Shown here in pieces: positions 61,177-64,000 of a stretch of 64,000 nucleotides of DNA. This stretch comes from Arthrobacter yangruifuii. GTDB taxonomy: Bacteria; Actinomycetota; Actinomycetes; Actinomycetales; Micrococcaceae. A program made the position numbers and the translations under genes. Every line of letters begins with the position of its first letter. The first letter of the stretch is position 1. The DNA is taken from the NCBI RefSeq assembly GCF_009192775.1, contig NZ_VTFX01000003.1, positions 62,001-126,000 of the forward strand, read 5' to 3'. The notes beneath the pieces are model-generated. The model saw only the letters and a program-made list of their open reading frames with translations, was not told the origin of the DNA and searched no databases.

Positions 61177-62892
61177 ATGGCAGAGCGATTCACCGCCCGT
61201 GGAACAACAGCAGCCCACCCCGCCGCAGGGATGACCGGAGCCATGGGCGCTCCGGTCAGCACCGTGTCGCTCGCGGCCCATTCCGGTGCAACGCTGGCCC
61301 ATCCGGCAGCCGTTCCGCATTCCGGCGCTTCGGCGGCGGGTGCCGATTCCCCGGACCTCCCCTCCGGCAGGCAGCCGGCACCGGAGCACTCCCGACGCCG
61401 TGTCGCCGTCGTCTTCGCCGGCCTGATGCTCTCGGTGCTGCTCGCTGCCCTGGACCAGACCATTGTCTCCACGGCGCTTCCCACCATCGTGGGGGACCTG
61501 CACGGGCTGGACCACCTGTCCTGGGTGATAACCGCGTACCTGCTGACCTCCACCATCGGCCTGCCCATCTACGGCAAACTCGGGGATCTGCTGGGGCGCA
61601 AGAACATCTTTATCTTCGCCATCGTGGTGTTCCTGGGCGGCTCGGCGCTGTCCGGCCAATCACACAGCATGGCCGAACTGATCACCTACCGGGCCATCCA
61701 GGGCGTGGGCGGCGGCGGGTTGATCATTGGCGCGCAGGCCATCATCGGCGACATCATTCCGGCCCGCGAGCGCGGCAAGTACATGGGCCTGATCGGCGCG
61801 GCCTTCGGCATCGCCTCCGTTAGCGGGCCCCTTCTGGGTGGATACCTGACCGATTACTGGTCCTGGCGGTGGGTGTTCTACATCAACCTTCCTATCGGGG
61901 TCATTGCGCTCGCCGTCATCATCGGCGCACTGCACCTGCCAAGGAACAGTGCCAAGGGCGTCCGCCTGGACTATGCCGGTGCCGCCCTGCTGGCCATTGG
62001 CAGCGCCGCCCTGGTACTGCTGACCAGCTGGGGCGGCAATAACTATGCCTGGACATCCCCGACCATCCTGACGCTGGGCGCCGTGTTCATCGTCGCCGTC
62101 GCCGTGTTCATCCCGGTGGAACTGCGGGCCAAGGAGCCGCTGCTGCCGCTGCGGCTGTTTTCCATCCGGAATTTCCTGATCTGCACCCTGGTGGGCCTGG
62201 CCGTGGGGCTGGCAATGTTCGGTTCCATTGCCTACCTGCCCACCTTCCTGCAGATTGTCAACGGAGCGTCCCCCACCATGTCCGGGCTGATGATGCTGCC
62301 CATGACGGCCGGCCTGCTGATCACCTCCATTGGCACCGGACAGCTGATCTCCCGGACCGGAAAGTACAAGATCTACCCGATCCTCGGTTCGGCAACGATG
62401 ATTCTCGGCCTGCTGCTGCTCTCCCGGATTTCCAGTTCGACGCCGTACTCGCTGACTGCAGCGGGCATGTTCGTGCTGGGGCTGGGCATCGGGGCGCTGA
62501 TGCAGAACGTGGTGCTGATAGTGCAGAACAGCGTCCCGTCCCATGACATGGGCACCGGAGTGTCCACCTCCAATTACTTCCGCCAGCTGGGCGGGTCGCT
62601 CGGGATAGCACTCTTCGGATCCCTGTTCATTCGCCGGCTGAACGACCAGCTGGCCTCTGCTCCCCCCGGGGCGGGTGACCCCGCATCCGGCGGGGCCAAC
62701 TCGATCAGCCCCGAGGCCATCAAAGCCCTCCCGCCCGCGGCTCAGGACTTCGTCAAATCCGCCTTCGGTGAGGCGCTGCCGCCGATCTTCCTGCTGGGGG
62801 TGCCCATCCTGGCGGTGGCGTTTATCCTCACGCTCTTTATCGTGCAGCAGCCGCTGTCCAAAACCGCCCGCGTGGAAGCGGAAGTCGAATAG
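61177..62892 (+). CDS. DHA2-family MFS drug exporter (EmrB/QacA type)
   Basis: 571 residues from the ATG at 61177 with AAGAAGGTGG upstream; earlier in-frame starts lack support. A 65-residue His/Ala/Pro tail precedes 14 hydrophobic segments. DHA2 signs: [17 protein letters not shown] in TM1, [28 protein letters not shown] and [17 protein letters not shown]. It probably exports drugs or toxic metabolites with proton drive. A close paralogue starts 34 bases later. Confidence 0.9.
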   Translation: MAERFTARGTTAAHPAAGMTGAMGAPVSTVSLAAHSGATLAHPAAVPHSGASAAGADSPDLPSGRQPAPEHSRRRVAVVFAGLMLSVLLAALDQTIVSTALPTIVGDLHGLDHLSWVITAYLLTSTIGLPIYGKLGDLLGRKNIFIFAIVVFLGGSALSGQSHSMAELITYRAIQGVGGGGLIIGAQAIIGDIIPARERGKYMGLIGAAFGIASVSGPLLGGYLTDYWSWRWVFYINLPIGVIALAVIIGALHLPRNSAKGVRLDYAGAALLAIGSAALVLLTSWGGNNYAWTSPTILTLGAVFIVAVAVFIPVELRAKEPLLPLRLFSIRNFLICTLVGLAVGLAMFGSIAYLPTFLQIVNGASPTMSGLMMLPMTAGLLITSIGTGQLISRTGKYKIYPILGSATMILGLLLLSRISSSTPYSLTAAGMFVLGLGIGALMQNVVLIVQNSVPSHDMGTGVSTSNYFRQLGGSLGIALFGSLFIRRLNDQLASAPPGAGDPASGGANSISPEAIKALPPAAQDFVKSAFGEALPPIFLLGVPILAVAFILTLFIVQQPLSKTARVEAEVE

Positions 62893-62926
62893 GGCACACC
62901 AATCAGCGAGGAGAACCATTTCCGCT

Positions 62927-64000
62927 ATGTCCCACAAAGCCGTCACGCCGCGTGTTGCGGCAGTTCCACCCCGTCCCGTGCAGGCAGTGCCCAGACACCG
63001 GGAGGAGACCGTCCAGGGGGAACCGAAGCGGAGCCTTCCCTTTGTCCTTACCGGCCTGCTGCTGTCCGTACTGCTGGCTGCCCTGGACCAGACCATCGTG
63101 GCCACGGCGCTGCCCACCATCGTGGGTGACCTCAACGGGTTGGAGCACCTGTCCTGGGTAGTGACCGCCTACATCCTGGCTGCCACCATCGGACTGCCCA
63201 TCTACGGCAAGCTCGGCGACCTGTTCGGCCGCAAGAACATTTTCATTTTCGCCATCGGGGTGTTCCTGATGGGCTCGGTCCTCTCCGGCCTGTCGCAGAA
63301 CATGGGCCAGCTCATCGGTTTCCGTGCCCTGCAGGGCATCGGCGGCGGTGGCCTGATGATCGGGGCGCAGGCCATCCTGGGGGATCTGGTGTCTCCCCGG
63401 GAGCGCGGCAAGTACATGGGCCTGATCGGCGCTGCCTTCGGGCTGGCTTCGGTGGGCGGTCCGCTGCTGGGCGGGTGGATCACCGATGCCTGGTCCTGGC
63501 GGTGGGTGTTCTACATCAACCTGCCTATCGGAGCCCTGGCGCTCGCCGTCGTCATCGCCTCGCTGCACCTGCCCAAGCCGCAGGGGCGGCGCCCGAAGCT
63601 GGACTATGCCGGCGCGGGACTGCTGGCGCTCGCGAGCGCGGCGCTGATCATGCTGACCACCTGGGCCGGCACCACCTATGCCTGGTCCAGCCCGCAGATC
63701 CTGATCCTGGCCGGTGTGACGCTGGCGGCCGGAGCAGCCTTTGTCCCGGTGGAGCGGCGTGCCCCGGAACCCCTCCTGCCGCTGGGCCTGTTCCGGCACC
63801 GGAATTTCCTGATTCCCGTGCTGGTGGGCATCTCCGTGGGGATCGCCATGTTCTCCACCATCTCCTACCTGCCCACCTTCCTGCAGATGGTCAACCGGGC
63901 CACCGCCACGCAGTCGGGCCTGATGATGCTGCCGATGATGGGCGGGCTGCTGCTCACCTCCATTGGCACCGGCCAACTGATCTCCCGCACGGGCCGGTAC
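62927..64000 (+). CDS. Second DHA2-family MFS drug exporter (partial, runs off right edge)
   Basis: 358 codons are visible from the ATG at 62927, with CGAGGAGA upstream. It is a clear paralogue of the preceding gene ([45 protein letters not shown]). The N-terminal tail is shorter, and the last ~200 residues lie outside the window. The tandem pair may be co-transcribed. Confidence 0.9.
   Translation, partial: MSHKAVTPRVAAVPPRPVQAVPRHREETVQGEPKRSLPFVLTGLLLSVLLAALDQTIVATALPTIVGDLNGLEHLSWVVTAYILAATIGLPIYGKLGDLFGRKNIFIFAIGVFLMGSVLSGLSQNMGQLIGFRALQGIGGGGLMIGAQAILGDLVSPRERGKYMGLIGAAFGLASVGGPLLGGWITDAWSWRWVFYINLPIGALALAVVIASLHLPKPQGRRPKLDYAGAGLLALASAALIMLTTWAGTTYAWSSPQILILAGVTLAAGAAFVPVERRAPEPLLPLGLFRHRNFLIPVLVGISVGIAMFSTISYLPTFLQMVNRATATQSGLMMLPMMGGLLLTSIGTGQLISRTGRY

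Noticed and set aside
61660-63135. Minus-strand frame of 491 codons opposite the two DHA2 exporters
   Set aside because: Antisense to clear MFS genes, composition rich in Gly/Gln/His/Arg, no recognisable domain.
1-64000. CRISPR arrays, transposases, prophage genes, tRNA or rRNA genes
   Set aside because: No regular spacer repeats, DDE/Tn-type proteins, phage structural proteins or RNA-gene signatures were noticed.

Overview
The window is chromosomal DNA from a high-GC actinobacterium, most likely an Arthrobacter-like member of the Micrococcaceae. The evidence is mycothiol-type chemistry (an MscR-type formaldehyde dehydrogenase with a partner hydrolase, and a mycoredoxin-like protein), actinobacterial LexA (SOS) boxes, a DivIVA-domain protein, many GTG/TTG starts, and the RuMP pair hxlA-hxlB. 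I saw no rRNA, tRNA, CRISPR array, prophage or transposase.

Layout. 1-4.1 kb (minus strand): a phosphonate-type ABC transporter (phnD-phnC-fused phnE) followed without a gap by a cytochrome P450 that runs off the left edge. 5.1-8.2 kb: an NAD-salvage cassette (PRPP-synthetase-like protein, NadV, NrtR) behind a perfect 10-bp inverted repeat. 8.3-13.3 kb: a DivIVA-domain protein, DUF1697, a hydrolase, an SDR, a CoA-transferase that looks circularly permuted, and a MOSC protein. 13.5-21.3 kb: a DD-carboxypeptidase, ArfB, umuC-umuD with an SOS box, a TM2 protein, several oxidoreductases, and a second SOS box between an uncharacterised gene and an SRAP gene. 21.3-26.2 kb: an aldo/keto reductase, a thioesterase, a lipoate-ligase-like protein, a winged-helix/X25 fusion, and a lipase-maturation-factor (LMF) gene.

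26.2-46.8 kb is the most interesting part: a catabolic island of about 20.5 kb bracketed by 99-bp direct repeats that are both the 5' end of the LMF gene. It carries a ferredoxin reductase, a [2Fe-2S] ferredoxin and a P450 (a complete three-component system), an aldehyde dehydrogenase, four SDRs counting the one beside the reductase, a family III CoA-transferase, MmgE/PrpD, an amidohydrolase, a lactonase-like metallo-hydrolase, an intact MFS transporter, a broken MFS transporter, a TRAP transporter, and its own GntR/FCD regulator. A GTCGAC-centred motif (near consensus TAGTGTCGACACT) occurs in four intergenic regions, at the heads of the divergent operons. This looks like one substrate-inducible regulon. 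The substrate cannot be read from sequence.

46.0-46.8 kb holds decayed copies of a VOC gene and a DUF427 gene whose intact homologues lie at 47.8-49.1 kb, which points to recombination at the island's right border. 49.2-53.9 kb is a formaldehyde-handling region (hxlA, hxlB, MscR, S-formylmycothiol-hydrolase-like protein, two SDRs). 54-64 kb contains an MMPL transporter, a mycoredoxin-like protein, a second SRAP paralogue, a VOC protein, chorismate mutase, a DUF2087 protein, a protein-tyrosine phosphatase, a DUF2776 membrane protein and two tandem DHA2-type drug exporters, the second cut by the right edge.
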